Source: Xanthomonas cassavae CFBP 4642
Lineage (GTDB): Bacteria > Pseudomonadota > Gammaproteobacteria > Xanthomonadales > Xanthomonadaceae
DNA length: 64,000 nt
Direction: 5' to 3'
NCBI RefSeq assembly: GCF_000454545.1
Contig: NZ_CM002139.1
Coordinates: 4,865,175 to 4,929,174 of the forward strand
Part shown: positions 36,530 through 46,668 of the stretch, in pieces
Numbering within the stretch: the stretch's first letter is position 1
Layout of the letters: each line of letters begins with the position of its first letter
Program-made: the position numbers and the translations under genes
Notes under the pieces: generated by a model
Told to the model about the DNA's origin: nothing
Seen by the model: only the letters and a program-made list of their open reading frames with translations
The model's database searches: none

Positions 36530-36635
36530 GCAACGCATCACGTCGATGCCGACAAAGGAATTTTTACCACGCCCTGCGGCAGGCTTCCGCTAGAATTGCC
36601 GGCGTTTGCCGTCCCCTACCCCCGAGGTCTGCCCC

Positions 36636-37358
36636 ATGTCCGAACTTTCCTATCGCCGCATTCTTCTCAAACTTTCCGGGGAGGCGCTGATGGGAGACGG
36701 GGATTACGGCATCGACCCCAAGGTGATCAACCGCCTTGCCCATGAAGTGATCGAAGCCCAGCAGGCCGGCGCGCAGGTGGCCCTGGTCATCGGCGGCGGC
36801 AACATCTTCCGCGGCGCCGGCCTGGCCGCCAGCGGCATGGACCGCGTCACCGGCGATCACATGGGCATGCTCGCCACCGTGATCAATGCGCTGGCCATGC
36901 AGGATGCGCTGGAAAAGCTCGGCGCCAAGGTGCGCGTGATGAGCGCGATCAAGATCAACGATGTCTGCGAGGACTTCATCCGTCGCCGCGCCATGCGTCA
37001 TCTGGAAAAGGGCCGCATCGCGATCTTCGCCGCCGGCACAGGCAATCCGTTCTTCACCACCGATTCGGGCGCCGCGCTGCGTGCGATCGAGATCGGTGCC
37101 GACCTGCTGCTGAAGGCAACCAAGGTCGATGGCGTGTACGACAAGGACCCGAAGAAGCACAACGACGCGGTGCGCTACGACAGCCTGACCTACGACGAGG
37201 TCATCCTGCAGGGCCTGGAAGTGATGGACACCGCCGCGTTCGCGCTGGCCCGCGACAGCGACCTGCCGCTGCGCATCTTCGGCATGAGCGAGCCCGGCGT
37301 GCTGCTGCGCATCCTGCGCGGCGAGCAGATCGGCACGTTGGTGCAGGGCCGGAGCTGA
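36636..37358 (+). CDS. pyrH: Uridylate kinase
   Basis: Bacterial hexameric UMP kinase of 240 residues making UDP for nucleic acids and UDP-sugars. The sequence begins [20 protein letters not shown], then [20 protein letters not shown] (nucleotide-binding), [20 protein letters not shown] and [13 protein letters not shown]. The ATG at 36636 has GAGG about 8 nt upstream; an in-frame ATG at 36606 is rejected as it precedes the family start. The gene leads into frr, the conserved order in bacteria. A -10-like TAGAAT is present at 36590-36595. Confidence 0.97.
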   Translation: MSELSYRRILLKLSGEALMGDGDYGIDPKVINRLAHEVIEAQQAGAQVALVIGGGNIFRGAGLAASGMDRVTGDHMGMLATVINALAMQDALEKLGAKVRVMSAIKINDVCEDFIRRRAMRHLEKGRIAIFAAGTGNPFFTTDSGAALRAIEIGADLLLKATKVDGVYDKDPKKHNDAVRYDSLTYDEVILQGLEVMDTAAFALARDSDLPLRIFGMSEPGVLLRILRGEQIGTLVQGRS

Positions 37359-37362
37359 GGCT

Positions 37363-37391
37363 GGGAATCGGGAATCGGGATTGGGGAATCG
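37363..37391 (+). repeat. Degenerate heptamer array, single arm
   Basis: Four G-rich units in a row (GGGAATC GGGAATC GGGATTG GGGAATCG) lie 4 bp after the pyrH stop. No inverted partner is visible within the following 160 bp, unlike the paired arrays at 47463, 48730, 53295 and 60401. Confidence 0.8.
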
Positions 37392-37514
37392 CAAGAGCGC
37401 ATGGCCGCGCTGCGCAGCGATCTCCACCCCGCACGCCCGGCCTGGAACGGGGCGGCAAGTGAACCGGCTGCGCGGGTCCTGACGACCCGCGAGTCGTGAA
37501 ACCTCAGTCCCGGC

Positions 37515-37520
37515 TATAAT
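37515..37520 (+). promoter_or_regulatory. Consensus -10 hexamer before frr
   Basis: TATAAT lies 31 bp before the frr start in GC-rich DNA. No clear -35 lies 16-18 bp upstream. It may provide an internal promoter for frr and the long operon beyond it, independent of pyrH. Confidence 0.5.
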
Positions 37521-37551
37521 CCCCGGATTCAGCTCCACACGGATTCCGGCG

Positions 37552-38109
37552 ATGCTCACCCAGATCAAACAAGACGCGCAGACGCGCATGACCAAGAGCA
37601 TCGATGCTCTGCGCCACTCCCTGACCACCGTGCGCACCGGCCGTGCGTCGCCGGCGCTGCTGGATGGCATCAAGGTCAAGGCCTACGGCACCGACACCCC
37701 CCTCAACCAGGTCGCCAGCATCAGCGTCTCCGAAGGCCGCTCGCTGGTCATCAGCCTGTTCGACAAGGGCATGATCAAGGACGTGGAAAAGGCGATCTAC
37801 GCCTCGGATCTGGGCCTGACCCCGACCGTGGTCGGCACCGTGATCCGTCTGAACCTGCCGCCGCTGACCGAGGAGCGCCGCAAGGAGCTCAGCAAGGCCG
37901 TGCATGGCGAGGGCGAAGACAGCAAGGTGGCCATCCGCAACATCCGTCGCGACGCCAACCAGCAGGTCAAGGACCTGCTCAAGGACAAGGCGGTCACCGA
38001 AGACGAGGCACGCAGCGCCGAAGACGACATCCAGAAGCTCACCGACAAGGCCATCAAGGATGTGGATGAGGTCGTCAAGGCCAAGGAACAGGAACTGATG
38101 ACGGTCTGA
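37552..38109 (+). CDS. frr: Ribosome recycling factor
   Basis: tRNA-mimic of 185 residues that splits post-termination ribosomes with EF-G. Family residues include [20 protein letters not shown] at the N-terminus, [27 protein letters not shown] and the C-terminal helix [16 protein letters not shown]. Length equals E. coli RRF. The uppS gene begins 2 bp after the stop, so frr opens the envelope-biogenesis operon. Confidence 0.98.
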   Translation: MLTQIKQDAQTRMTKSIDALRHSLTTVRTGRASPALLDGIKVKAYGTDTPLNQVASISVSEGRSLVISLFDKGMIKDVEKAIYASDLGLTPTVVGTVIRLNLPPLTEERRKELSKAVHGEGEDSKVAIRNIRRDANQQVKDLLKDKAVTEDEARSAEDDIQKLTDKAIKDVDEVVKAKEQELMTV

Positions 38110-38111
38110 TC

Positions 38112-38888
38112 GTGGCATCGCCTGCCATGCATCCAGTCCCTCCCGCCGACGCGGTGCCGCGCCATATCGCCATCATCATGGATGGCAATGGGCGTTGGGC
38201 GCAGCGTCGGCGCCGTCCACGCATGATCGGCCATCGCGCCGGCGCGCGGGCGGTCAATCGCACCATCGATTTCTGCCTGGAAAAAGGCGTCAGCGCGCTC
38301 ACCCTGTTCGCGTTCTCCAATGAAAACTGGGGCCGCCCGCAGGAAGAAGTGGATGCGCTGATGAAGCTGTTCCTGCATGCCCTGGACCGCGAGGTCGACG
38401 AGCTGCAGCGGCGTGGCGTGCAGGTCCGTTTCATCGGCGAGCGCAGCCGTTTCGCGGCGCCGCTGCGCGAACGCATGGCCACCGCCGAGCGCGCCACGGC
38501 GGCCAATGCGCGGCTGGTACTGAGCATCGCTGCCAGCTATGGCGGCCGCCAGGACATTGCGCTGGCCGCGCGGGCATTGGCCGAAGACGTGGCCGCCGGC
38601 CGCCTGCAGCCGCAGCAGATCGACGAAGCGCTGCTGGCCAGCCGCGTCGCGCTGGCCGACCTGCCGGCCCCGGACCTGTTCATCCGCACCGGTGGCGATA
38701 CCCGCATCAGCAATTTCCTGCTGTGGCAGCTGGCCTACACCGAGCTGTGGTTCACCGAAACCCTGTGGCCGGAGTTCGACGCCGGCGTGCTGCAGCAGGC
38801 CCTGGATGACTACGCCGGACGCGAACGTCGCTTCGGCCTGACCAGCGCCCAGATCGCCGACAAGGCGACGGAGAACTCCTCCGCATGA
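38112..38888 (+). CDS. uppS: Undecaprenyl diphosphate synthase
   Basis: Cis-prenyltransferase of 258 residues that makes the C55 lipid carrier for peptidoglycan and O-antigen. [14 protein letters not shown] contains the catalytic Asp; later motifs are [29 protein letters not shown] and [20 protein letters not shown]. The GTG start at 38112 is taken because it directly follows frr; an ATG at 38127 gives a protein five residues shorter. The stop overlaps cdsA by ATGA. Confidence 0.97.
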   Translation: MASPAMHPVPPADAVPRHIAIIMDGNGRWAQRRRRPRMIGHRAGARAVNRTIDFCLEKGVSALTLFAFSNENWGRPQEEVDALMKLFLHALDREVDELQRRGVQVRFIGERSRFAAPLRERMATAERATAANARLVLSIAASYGGRQDIALAARALAEDVAAGRLQPQQIDEALLASRVALADLPAPDLFIRTGGDTRISNFLLWQLAYTELWFTETLWPEFDAGVLQQALDDYAGRERRFGLTSAQIADKATENSSA

Positions 38889-39712
38889 CCAAGACCCGCG
38901 TGATTGCCGCGCTGATCATGGCGCCGCTCGCCATCTGCGCGATCGTGCTGCTGCCCACCCAGTGGCTGGCGGCGCTGGCGGCGATCCTGTTCCTGACCGG
39001 CTTGTGGGAGTGGCTCAGGCTCTCCGGCATCGACGACAGCCTGCCGCGTACCGTGCTGCTGATGCTCAACCTGCTGCTGATGGTGCTGATGGTGTGGGCC
39101 TCGGCCAGCTCCATGGTGCTGTTCCAGATTGCGGCGCTGGTCGGGGTGGCATGGTGGGGCCTGGCGTTGCTGTGGCTGCGCTTTTTCACCTTCGGTGCCG
39201 ATCACGGCAACGGCCAGGCGCGCGCACTCAAGCTCGCGGCGGGCAGCCTGGCGGTCCTGCCGGCCTGGGCTGCGCTGGTGCTGCTGCACGCCAATCCGGA
39301 CAAGGGCAACCTGTGGCTGCTGACCGCGCTGACCATGGTGTGGGCGGCCGACTCGGGCGCGTACTTTGCCGGACGCGCGTTCGGCAAGCACAAGCTGGCG
39401 CCACGGATCAGCCCCAACAAGACCATCGAAGGCCTGATCGGCGGCATGCTGGCCGGTATTGCGGTGGCCTGCGCCTTCGGCTGGCTGGCCGGGCTGACCC
39501 TGGCGCACGTGCCGCAGCTGGTCCTGGTTTCGGCGGTGGCGGTGCTGGCCTCGGTGCTCGGCGACCTGTTCGAAAGCCTGCTCAAGCGGCATGCCGGCGC
39601 CAAGGACTCGGGCGCGGTGATCCCGGGCCACGGCGGCGTGCTGGATCGTATCGATGGCGTGCTCGCCGCACTGCCGGTGTTCGCACTCGGCAAGGAAATT
39701 TTCGGATTCTAA
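38885..39712 (+). CDS. cdsA: Phosphatidate cytidylyltransferase
   Basis: Inner-membrane CDP-diacylglycerol synthase of 275 residues, the branch point to all membrane phospholipids. Several hydrophobic helices (for example [20 protein letters not shown]) lead to the C-terminal signature [20 protein letters not shown] followed by VLDRIDG, including the two metal-binding Asp. [20 protein letters not shown] and [15 protein letters not shown] are also typical. Translationally coupled to uppS; dxr starts 2 bp after its stop. Confidence 0.97.
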   Translation: MTKTRVIAALIMAPLAICAIVLLPTQWLAALAAILFLTGLWEWLRLSGIDDSLPRTVLLMLNLLLMVLMVWASASSMVLFQIAALVGVAWWGLALLWLRFFTFGADHGNGQARALKLAAGSLAVLPAWAALVLLHANPDKGNLWLLTALTMVWAADSGAYFAGRAFGKHKLAPRISPNKTIEGLIGGMLAGIAVACAFGWLAGLTLAHVPQLVLVSAVAVLASVLGDLFESLLKRHAGAKDSGAVIPGHGGVLDRIDGVLAALPVFALGKEIFGF

Positions 39713-39714
39713 GC

Positions 39715-40905
39715 ATGGCTGGCTTTTCTCCCCGCCAGGTCGCGGTCTTCGGCGCGACCGGCTCGATCGGCACCTCGGCCCTGGACGTGATCGCCCGCCA
39801 CCCGGAGCGGCTGCGTGCCAGCGTGCTGTCGGCCGGCCGCCAGGTGGATACCCTGCTGGCGCTGTGCGCTGCCCACCGGCCCGCGCATGCGGTGATCGCC
39901 GATGAAGCGCTGTATCCGGCGCTACGCGACGGCCTGCGTGCCGCCGGCCTGAACACCCAGGCGCACGCCGGTACCGCGGCGCTGGATGCACTGGCCGGCA
40001 GCGATGCCTGCGACACGGTGGTGGCCGCGATCGTGGGTGCTGCGGGCCTGCCCTCCACCCTTGCCGCCGCGCGCGCCGGCAAGCGCGTGTTGCTGGCCAA
40101 CAAGGAATCGCTGGTGCTGGCCGGCGAACTGCTGACCCGCACCGCAGCGGCCGCCGGCGCTGAAATCATCCCGATCGACAGCGAGCACAGCGCCATCTTC
40201 CAGTGCCTGCGCTCCTGCGACGCCAGCCGCGGCGTGCGTCGGGTGATCCTGACCGCCTCCGGCGGCCCGTTCCGCGGCTGGGACCGCGCCGCGCTGTCGG
40301 CCGTGACGCCCGCGCAGGCGGTGGCGCACCCCAAGTGGTCGATGGGCCCGAAGATCTCGGTGGATTCTGCGACCTTGATGAACAAGGGCCTGGAAGTCAT
40401 CGAGGCGCATCACCTGTTCGGCCTTCCCGGCGACCGGATCGATGTGCTGGTGCACCCGCAAAGCCTGGTGCATTCGCTGGTCGAATTCGTCGACGGCTCC
40501 ACCCTGGCCCAGTTGGGTCTGCCGGACATGCGCACCACCCTGGCGGTCGGCCTGGCCTGGCCGGAGCGGGTCGAGTCAGGTGTTTCGGGGCTGGACCTGC
40601 TGCTGCAGCGCCGGCTGGATTTCGAGGCCCCCGACACCGCCGCATTCCCCTGCCTGGACCTGGCCTGGGAGGCGCTGCGCGCCGGCGGCACCGCCCCGGC
40701 CATCCTGAACGCGGCCAACGAAGTGGCTGTTTCAGCGTTTCTTCAGGGCCAAATAGGTTTCCTAGCCATCCCTGCGTTGGTCGAACACACGTTGACAACG
40801 CTCCCGCGGCACAATGCCGACACCCTCGACACCCTGCTTCTTGCCGACGCGCAGGCCCGGCAGACCACCGAACGCGCCCTCGCCCAGTACGCCTTTCATG
40901 CCTGA
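39715..40905 (+). CDS. dxr: 1-deoxy-D-xylulose 5-phosphate reductoisomerase
   Basis: Second enzyme of the MEP isoprenoid pathway, 396 residues, producing the precursor used by UppS. The NADPH-binding start is [20 protein letters not shown]. The active-site segment is [14 protein letters not shown], with [14 protein letters not shown] and [20 protein letters not shown] (metal-binding and flexible-loop residues). The ATG at 39715 lies just after the cdsA stop. Confidence 0.97.
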   Translation: MAGFSPRQVAVFGATGSIGTSALDVIARHPERLRASVLSAGRQVDTLLALCAAHRPAHAVIADEALYPALRDGLRAAGLNTQAHAGTAALDALAGSDACDTVVAAIVGAAGLPSTLAAARAGKRVLLANKESLVLAGELLTRTAAAAGAEIIPIDSEHSAIFQCLRSCDASRGVRRVILTASGGPFRGWDRAALSAVTPAQAVAHPKWSMGPKISVDSATLMNKGLEVIEAHHLFGLPGDRIDVLVHPQSLVHSLVEFVDGSTLAQLGLPDMRTTLAVGLAWPERVESGVSGLDLLLQRRLDFEAPDTAAFPCLDLAWEALRAGGTAPAILNAANEVAVSAFLQGQIGFLAIPALVEHTLTTLPRHNADTLDTLLLADAQARQTTERALAQYAFHA

Positions 40906-40931
40906 TCGATTTACGCAACCGAGTTGCATCC

Positions 40932-42290
40932 ATGGGTGATTTCATCGGTTCGGTCTGGTGGATGATCGTCAGCCTGGGTGTCCTGGTGACCTTCCACGAA
41001 TTCGGGCACTTCTGGGTCGCACGCCGCTGCGGCGTCAAGGTGTTGCGCTTCTCGGTGGGCTTCGGCAAGCCGCTGTGGATGCGTCGCGACCGCCACGGTA
41101 CCGAGTTCGTGGTGGCGGCGATTCCGCTGGGCGGCTACGTGCGGATGCTGGACGAACGCGAAGGCGACGTGCACCCGGCCGAGCGGGACCAGGCCTTCAA
41201 TCGCAAGACAGTGTGGCAGCGCATCGCGATTGTGGCCGCCGGCCCGATCGCCAATCTGCTGCTGTGCATGGCGATGCTGTGGGCCATGTTCGTGGTGGGC
41301 AAGCAGGATTACTCGGCCACGGTCGGCCGCGCCGACGGCCTGGCGGCCGAAGCCGGTCTGACCCCGGGCGAACGCATCGTGCGCATCGACGGCCGCAGCG
41401 TAAGCAGCTGGAGCGATGCCAGCATGCAGCTCACCACCGCGGCGATGGACAAACGCGACATCCAGCTGCAGACCACCGCCGACGGCGCGGGCAACCGCGA
41501 ACACACCCTGCGCCTGTCGCAGTTGCCGGTCGGTTTCGACGAACGCCGCGTGGCATCGCTGGCCGGCATCGGCTGGCAGTTCATGCTGCAACCGCCGGTA
41601 ATCGCCGAGGTGGTCCCCGGCTCGGTGGCCGACGGCCTGCTCAAGCCGGGCGACCGCATCGTGGCCATCGACGGCCAGCCGATCCGCTCGGCCGAAGACA
41701 TCATTCCGCAGGTGCAGGCGCTGGGCGAACACGGCGGCCTGGGCATGATCGAGGTGGCGCGCAAGGGCGAACAGGGCGAGGACCGGCTGGCGCTGGAGAT
41801 TGCCCCACGCAAGTCGCCGCAGGGCCAGTGGATGATCGGCATCCGCCCTGCCGCAGCGCCCGCTCCGGCGTACGACAGCCGCCAGCAGTACGGCCTGTTC
41901 GCCGCGGTGCCTGCCGCCATCCGTGAAACCGGCCGGATGACCGCCGATTCGCTGGGCATGATGAAGCGCATGCTGACCGGCCAGGCTTCGGTGAAGAACA
42001 TCTCCGGGCCGGTCACGATCGCGCGCGCGGCCAACGCCTCGGCCGAACGCGGGCTCGACTGGTTCCTGTATTTCCTTGGTCTGCTGTCGCTGAGCCTGGC
42101 GATCATCAACCTGATGCCCATCCCGATCTTGGACGGTGGGCATCTGCTGTATTACCTTATCGAGTTGATCAAGGGCAGCCCGATCAGCGAACGGGCCATG
42201 ATTGCCGGGCAGTATGTCGGCCTGGCGGTCTTGGCAGGCTTGATGGGACTGGCGTTCTACAACGACATCCTTGGCCTGGTTCCACGATGA
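40932..42290 (+). CDS. rseP: RIP site-2 metalloprotease RseP
   Basis: Inner-membrane zinc protease of 452 residues that cleaves anti-sigma factors such as RseA to release the envelope-stress sigma factor. The zinc motif HEFGH is at residues 22-26 in the first helix. The second motif is LMPIPILDGGHLLYYLIELI near 395. Two periplasmic PDZ domains lie between them (AGLTPGERIVRIDGRSVSSW and DGLLKPGDRIVAIDGQPIRS). The stop lies just upstream of bamA, whose product is a main source of the stress signal. Confidence 0.97.
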   Translation: MGDFIGSVWWMIVSLGVLVTFHEFGHFWVARRCGVKVLRFSVGFGKPLWMRRDRHGTEFVVAAIPLGGYVRMLDEREGDVHPAERDQAFNRKTVWQRIAIVAAGPIANLLLCMAMLWAMFVVGKQDYSATVGRADGLAAEAGLTPGERIVRIDGRSVSSWSDASMQLTTAAMDKRDIQLQTTADGAGNREHTLRLSQLPVGFDERRVASLAGIGWQFMLQPPVIAEVVPGSVADGLLKPGDRIVAIDGQPIRSAEDIIPQVQALGEHGGLGMIEVARKGEQGEDRLALEIAPRKSPQGQWMIGIRPAAAPAPAYDSRQQYGLFAAVPAAIRETGRMTADSLGMMKRMLTGQASVKNISGPVTIARAANASAERGLDWFLYFLGLLSLSLAIINLMPIPILDGGHLLYYLIELIKGSPISERAMIAGQYVGLAVLAGLMGLAFYNDILGLVPR

Positions 42291-42373
42291 AGCTGCTCCA
42301 CTCTTTCCGCCTGTTGTCGTCGTCATACGCCGGCACCCAGCAACACCTGAAATCGACTCCAACCGGATGTGAC

Positions 42374-44779
42374 ATGACGCGTCTTCCCACTCGCCGCCTG
42401 CTTGCCCTCGCTCTTGCCGCCGGCCTCAGCCTGCCAGCCGTTGCCCTGGCCGCCGAGCCGTTCGTTGCCAGCGACATCCGCGTCGACGGCCTGCAGCGCA
42501 TTGCATCCGGCACCGTGTTCACCTATCTGCCGGTGAACCGCGGCGACACCGTGGACGATGCCAAGGTGGCCGATTCGATCCGCGCGCTCTACCGCACCGG
42601 CTTCTTCGAGGACGTGCAACTGGACCGCCAGGGCAACATCCTGGTGATCACCGTCAAGGAGCGCCCGGCGATCAACAAGCTCACCGTGACCGGCAACAAG
42701 GACATCAAGTCCGAAGAGCTGCTCAAGGGCCTGGGCGACATCGGCCTGAGCGAAGGCGGCACCTTCGATCGTCTGAGCCTGGACCGCGTGACCCAGGAAC
42801 TGACCCGCCAGTACAACAACCGCGGCAAGTACAACGTCGAGATCACCCCGACGGTGAGCCCGCTGGACCGCAACCGCGTCGATGTGGCCATCGCGATCAA
42901 GGAAGGCAAGGCGGCCAAGATCCGCCACGTCAACCTGATCGGCACCGAAAAGTTCGCCAACGAGGACATCCTGGAGAACTGGGAATCCAAGGAGCACAAC
43001 TGGGCCTCGTGGTATCGCCGCGACGACCAGTACTCCAAGGAAAAGATGTCCGGCGACCTGGAAAAGCTCAATTCCTGGTACCTGGATCGCGGTTACGTGG
43101 ACTTCAGCATCGACTCCACCCAGGTGTCGATCAGCCCGGACAAGCGCGACATGTTCGTCAGCGCCGGCGTCACCGAGGGCGAGCAGTACAAGATTTCCGA
43201 GATCAAGATCACCGGCGACACCGTGCTGCCGCAGGCCGACATCGAGCGCCTGGTCATCCCCAAGGCCGGCGACATCTTCTCGCGTGCGCTGCTGGAGTAC
43301 ACCTCCGATGCGATCGTCAACACGCTGAGCAACGTCGGTTACGCGTTCGCCAAGGTCAACCCGATCCCGACCCCGAACCGCGAGAACCGCACCGTTGCGG
43401 TGAACCTGCAGGTGGTGCCCGGCCCGCGCGTGACCGTGCGCCGCATCCTTTACAAGGGCAACAGCCGCACCTCCGATGAGGTCCTGCGCCGCGAAATGCG
43501 CCAGTTCGAAAACACCTGGTATTCGCAGGCGGCGATCGACCGTTCAAAGATCCGTCTGCAGCGCCTGGGCTACTTCGAGAGCGTGGACGTGGAAACGCCG
43601 GCAGTGCCGGGCAGCAACGACCAGGTCGACGTGGTCTACAACGTCAAGGAAACCACCTCCGGCAGCTTCGTGTTCGGCCTGGGCTACTCGCAGAGCTTCG
43701 GCGTGACCACCTCGGTGCAGTTGTCGCAGAACAACTTCCTGGGCGGCGGCAACCGGGTGGCAGTGGAAGCCTCGCGCAGCAGCTACCAGCAGCGCTATGC
43801 GTTCTCCTACACCAATCCGTTCTTTACCGACGACGGCGTGTCGTTGGGCTACAACCTGTCGTGGCGCTCGCTGGACTACTCGGACTTCAACACCGCGCAG
43901 TACAACAGCAAGAACGGCTCGGCGCAGGTGGTGTTCGGCGTGCCGATCACCGAAAACGATACCGTCTCGGCGATGGTCGGCATCGACAGCAACCAGATCA
44001 ACACGTTTCAGGGCCAGACCCCGCAGGCCATCATCGATTATATCGATGCGATCGGCACAAGCACCTTCCATGCCTGGCGCGCCGAACTGGGCTGGGCACG
44101 CGATACCCGCAACGACTTCTTCATGCCGACCCGCGGCATGTACCAGCGCGTCGGCTTGGAGGCCACCCTGCCCGGCTCCACGGTCGAGTACTACAAGTTC
44201 AACTACCAGATCTCCAACTATTGGCCGATCATACCGGCGATCGTATTGAATACCCGCTTCGAGCTGGGCTATGGCGACAGCTATGGCAACGACAGCTCGC
44301 GTGTGATTTGCGGAATAGAGAGCAGTACGACATTTACGGAACAACCCTGCAATGGCAGCAACCTGCTCCGATCCGTGACGGCCACCGGCCTGCCGTTCTA
44401 CGAGAACTTCTACGCTGGCGGTACCAACTCGGTGCGCGGCTTCGAAGACAACACGCTGGGTCCACGTTCGGAAAGTACCCTGAACTACACGCGCGGACAG
44501 CCGCTGGGTGGTTCGTTCAAGACCGTCGGTTCGGTGGAAATGTATTTCCCGAAGCTATTCGACAGCCCGTCGGCACGCGTGTCGGCGTTCTTCGACTTCG
44601 GTAATGTCTACGACGGCGTGGACAACTTCAAGGCCAACGAGCTGCGCGCGTCCACCGGCGTGGCGCTGTTGTGGCGCGCCCCGGTCGGCCCCATCTCTAT
44701 CAGCTACGCGTTCCCGCTGAAGAAGGAAGACAACGACGAGATCGAGCGCCTGCAGTTCACCTTCGGTGGCCAGTTCTAA
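42374..44779 (+). CDS. bamA: Outer-membrane assembly factor BamA
   Basis: Essential outer-membrane insertase of 801 residues. The signal peptide is cleaved near ALAAEPF. Five POTRA domains (roughly 25-425) start with FVASDIRVDGLQRIASGTVF. The C-terminal Omp85 barrel includes VRGFEDNTLGPRS, the conserved VRGF loop, and ends LQFTFGGQF with the terminal Phe. The ATG at 42374 places a normal signal peptide; an upstream in-frame ATG at 42287 overlaps rseP and is rejected. In E. coli skp follows bamA; here a terminator and a small antisense-oriented gene come next. Confidence 0.97.
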   Translation: MTRLPTRRLLALALAAGLSLPAVALAAEPFVASDIRVDGLQRIASGTVFTYLPVNRGDTVDDAKVADSIRALYRTGFFEDVQLDRQGNILVITVKERPAINKLTVTGNKDIKSEELLKGLGDIGLSEGGTFDRLSLDRVTQELTRQYNNRGKYNVEITPTVSPLDRNRVDVAIAIKEGKAAKIRHVNLIGTEKFANEDILENWESKEHNWASWYRRDDQYSKEKMSGDLEKLNSWYLDRGYVDFSIDSTQVSISPDKRDMFVSAGVTEGEQYKISEIKITGDTVLPQADIERLVIPKAGDIFSRALLEYTSDAIVNTLSNVGYAFAKVNPIPTPNRENRTVAVNLQVVPGPRVTVRRILYKGNSRTSDEVLRREMRQFENTWYSQAAIDRSKIRLQRLGYFESVDVETPAVPGSNDQVDVVYNVKETTSGSFVFGLGYSQSFGVTTSVQLSQNNFLGGGNRVAVEASRSSYQQRYAFSYTNPFFTDDGVSLGYNLSWRSLDYSDFNTAQYNSKNGSAQVVFGVPITENDTVSAMVGIDSNQINTFQGQTPQAIIDYIDAIGTSTFHAWRAELGWARDTRNDFFMPTRGMYQRVGLEATLPGSTVEYYKFNYQISNYWPIIPAIVLNTRFELGYGDSYGNDSSRVICGIESSTTFTEQPCNGSNLLRSVTATGLPFYENFYAGGTNSVRGFEDNTLGPRSESTLNYTRGQPLGGSFKTVGSVEMYFPKLFDSPSARVSAFFDFGNVYDGVDNFKANELRASTGVALLWRAPVGPISISYAFPLKKEDNDEIERLQFTFGGQF

Positions 44780-44793
44780 GATTGGCAAGCAGA

Positions 44794-44830
44794 CAATGGC
44801 GGCCCGGATGCTCGGGCCGCCATTGTTTGT
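44794..44830 (+). terminator. Intrinsic terminator after bamA
   Basis: Perfect 13-bp arms CAATGGCGGCCCG (44794-44806) and CGGGCCGCCATTG (44813-44825) with a 6-nt loop are followed by TTTGTTTG. The hairpin starts 15 bp after the bamA stop, and its 3' side lies 30 bp from the stop of the small leftward gene. Confidence 0.85.
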
Positions 44831-44855
44831 TTGAACACCGTGGTGTGAGACAGAC

Positions 44856-45047
44856 TTAGAAGCAGTTGTTCCAGACGTTGCCCAGGCAACTGGCGGTGGT
44901 GCTCCAATCGGACGAGTCCACGCATTGCACCTGCTGGTCCCAAAAGCTCTGCGCATCGGCGCGCTGCTGCGCAAAATCGTCGGCTGATGCGCTGCTGACA
45001 GCGCCCAGCGGGATCACACCGGCGAACGTGGAGAGGAGGGATTTCAT
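44856..45047 (-). CDS. Small exported Cys-containing protein, unknown
   Basis: Unrecognised protein of 63 residues. MKSLLSTFAGVIPLGAVSSA followed by SADD reads as a signal peptide, leaving a mature peptide of about 40 residues with three Cys (QVQC, ASC, NNC) and several Trp (SFWDQQ, DWSTT, NVWNN). AGGAAGA lies about 5 nt before the ATG at 45047, a good ribosome-binding site that supports translation. It runs opposite to its neighbours between bamA and lpxD, where skp sits in E. coli. It has no resemblance to Skp. Function unknown. Confidence 0.72.
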   Translation of the reverse strand: MKSLLSTFAGVIPLGAVSSASADDFAQQRADAQSFWDQQVQCVDSSDWSTTASCLGNVWNNCF

Positions 45048-45173
45048 ATGCTTCTTCCTGGGTTAGCCGCGCGGTTGCGGCCAGGCAACAGATATGCCTG
45101 ACTGTTTAGCGCATTCTTGGCCATGTTTTTTTCCATAAAAACAGCCACTTACTGTTTACGCGAGGTTCACCTG

Positions 45174-46187
45174 ATGTCTCTGACCGCCAGTGCGATTGCC
45201 GAACAATTTGGTCTGACCGTCGTTGGCGACGGCACGACCGAAGTCGCCGGGGTGGCGACACTGGCGCACGCCGGCGCAGGCCAGCTGAGCTTCCTGTCCA
45301 ATCCGCGCTACCGGCCGCAGCTGGCCGACACGCAGGCGGCCGTGGTCGTGATACGCGCCGAAGATGCCGAGGCCGCGCGCGGCACCGCGCTGGTCGCCAA
45401 GGACCCGTATACCGCGTTCGCCAAGATTGCGGCGCTGTTCGACGTGGCGCCGGTACGCGCGCCCGGCATCCACCCGTCGGCAGTAGTCGACCCCACCGCA
45501 CAGGTCTCGCCGGGTGCCCATGTCGGCCCGTTCGTCAGCGTCGGCGCACGCAGCCGGGTGGGCGATGGCTGCATCATCGGCACCGGCAGCATCATCGGCG
45601 AAGACTGCGTGGTGGACGATGGCAGCGAGCTGATCGCACGCGTCACCCTGGTCACCCGGGTGCGGCTGGGCAAGCGCGTACGCATCCATCCCGGCGCGGT
45701 GATCGGCGCCGACGGCTTCGGCCTGGCGATGGACGCCGGCCACTGGATCAAGGTGCCGCAGCTGGGCGGCGTGGTCATCGGCGACGATTGCGAGATCGGC
45801 GCCAACACCTGCATCGACCGCGGCGCGCTGGAAGACACCGTGCTGGAAGAAGACGTGCGCGTGGATAACCTGGTGCAGATCGCGCACAACTGCCGCATCG
45901 GCGCCCATAGTGCCATCGCTGGCTGCACCGGCATTGCCGGCAGCGCCAAGATCGGCCGCTATTGCCTGCTTGGCGGCCACGTCGGCGTGGTTGGCCACCT
46001 GGAGATCTGCGACAAGGTGGTGATCACCGGCAAATCGGTGGTGCGCAATTCCATCCATGAGCCGGGCGAATATTCGTCCGGCACCCCCCTCACCGATAAC
46101 CGCACATGGCGCAAGAATGCCGCGCGCTTCAAGCAACTCGATGCGCTGGCAAGGCGCATCCTGGCTGTGGGCAAGGAGAACGCATGA
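45174..46187 (+). CDS. lpxD: UDP-3-O-acyl-glucosamine N-acyltransferase
   Basis: Third enzyme of lipid A synthesis, 337 residues, a trimeric left-handed beta-helix acyltransferase. The N-terminal uridine-binding domain (LTASAIAEQFGLTVVGDGTT, LSFLSNPRYRPQL) is followed by hexapeptide repeats from about residue 100 (VDPTAQVSPGAHVGPFVSVG, IAHNCRIGAHSAIAGCTGIA, where the catalytic His lies). Its stop overlaps fabZ by ATGA. It opens the lpxD-fabZ-lpxA-lpxB-rnhB unit. Confidence 0.97.
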   Translation: MSLTASAIAEQFGLTVVGDGTTEVAGVATLAHAGAGQLSFLSNPRYRPQLADTQAAVVVIRAEDAEAARGTALVAKDPYTAFAKIAALFDVAPVRAPGIHPSAVVDPTAQVSPGAHVGPFVSVGARSRVGDGCIIGTGSIIGEDCVVDDGSELIARVTLVTRVRLGKRVRIHPGAVIGADGFGLAMDAGHWIKVPQLGGVVIGDDCEIGANTCIDRGALEDTVLEEDVRVDNLVQIAHNCRIGAHSAIAGCTGIAGSAKIGRYCLLGGHVGVVGHLEICDKVVITGKSVVRNSIHEPGEYSSGTPLTDNRTWRKNAARFKQLDALARRILAVGKENA

Positions 46188-46645
46188 GTCACCCCGTTTA
46201 CGAGCTGCCGATCGACGTCAACCAGATCCAGACGCTGATCCCGCACCGCTACCCGTTCCTGCTGATCGACCGCGTCATCGAGCTGGACCTGGAAGCCAAG
46301 CGCATCGTCGGCCAGAAGAACGTCAGCATCAACGAGCCGTTCTTCCAGGGCCACTTCCCGACCCGCCCGGTGATGCCCGGCGTGCTGATCATCGAAGCGC
46401 TGGCGCAGGCCGGCGGCGTGATGACCCAGCTCGGCCTGGGGCGCGATGCGTTGTCCAAGTTGTTCTATATGGTCAAGGTCGACAACGCCCGCTTCAACAA
46501 GCAGGTGGTGCCGGGCGACGTGCTGATCCTGGACGTGCAGATGAAACGCCTGATCCGCAACATGGGATGCTATTACGGCGAGGCCAAGGTCAACGGCGAA
46601 GTCGTGGCCAGCGCGGAAGTCATGTGCGCCGGCGCCAAGGAATAA
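46184..46645 (+). CDS. fabZ: 3-hydroxyacyl-ACP dehydratase FabZ
   Basis: Hot-dog-fold dehydratase of 153 residues that removes water from 3-hydroxyacyl-ACP in fatty acid elongation, competing with LpxA/LpxD for the same hydroxyacyl-ACP pool. The catalytic His and Glu sit in [36 protein letters not shown] precedes it. Overlap with lpxD suggests coupled synthesis. Confidence 0.97.
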   Translation: MSHPVYELPIDVNQIQTLIPHRYPFLLIDRVIELDLEAKRIVGQKNVSINEPFFQGHFPTRPVMPGVLIIEALAQAGGVMTQLGLGRDALSKLFYMVKVDNARFNKQVVPGDVLILDVQMKRLIRNMGCYYGEAKVNGEVVASAEVMCAGAKE

Positions 46646-46668
46646 TCCGTTTTTGGAGGTGAGAGACG

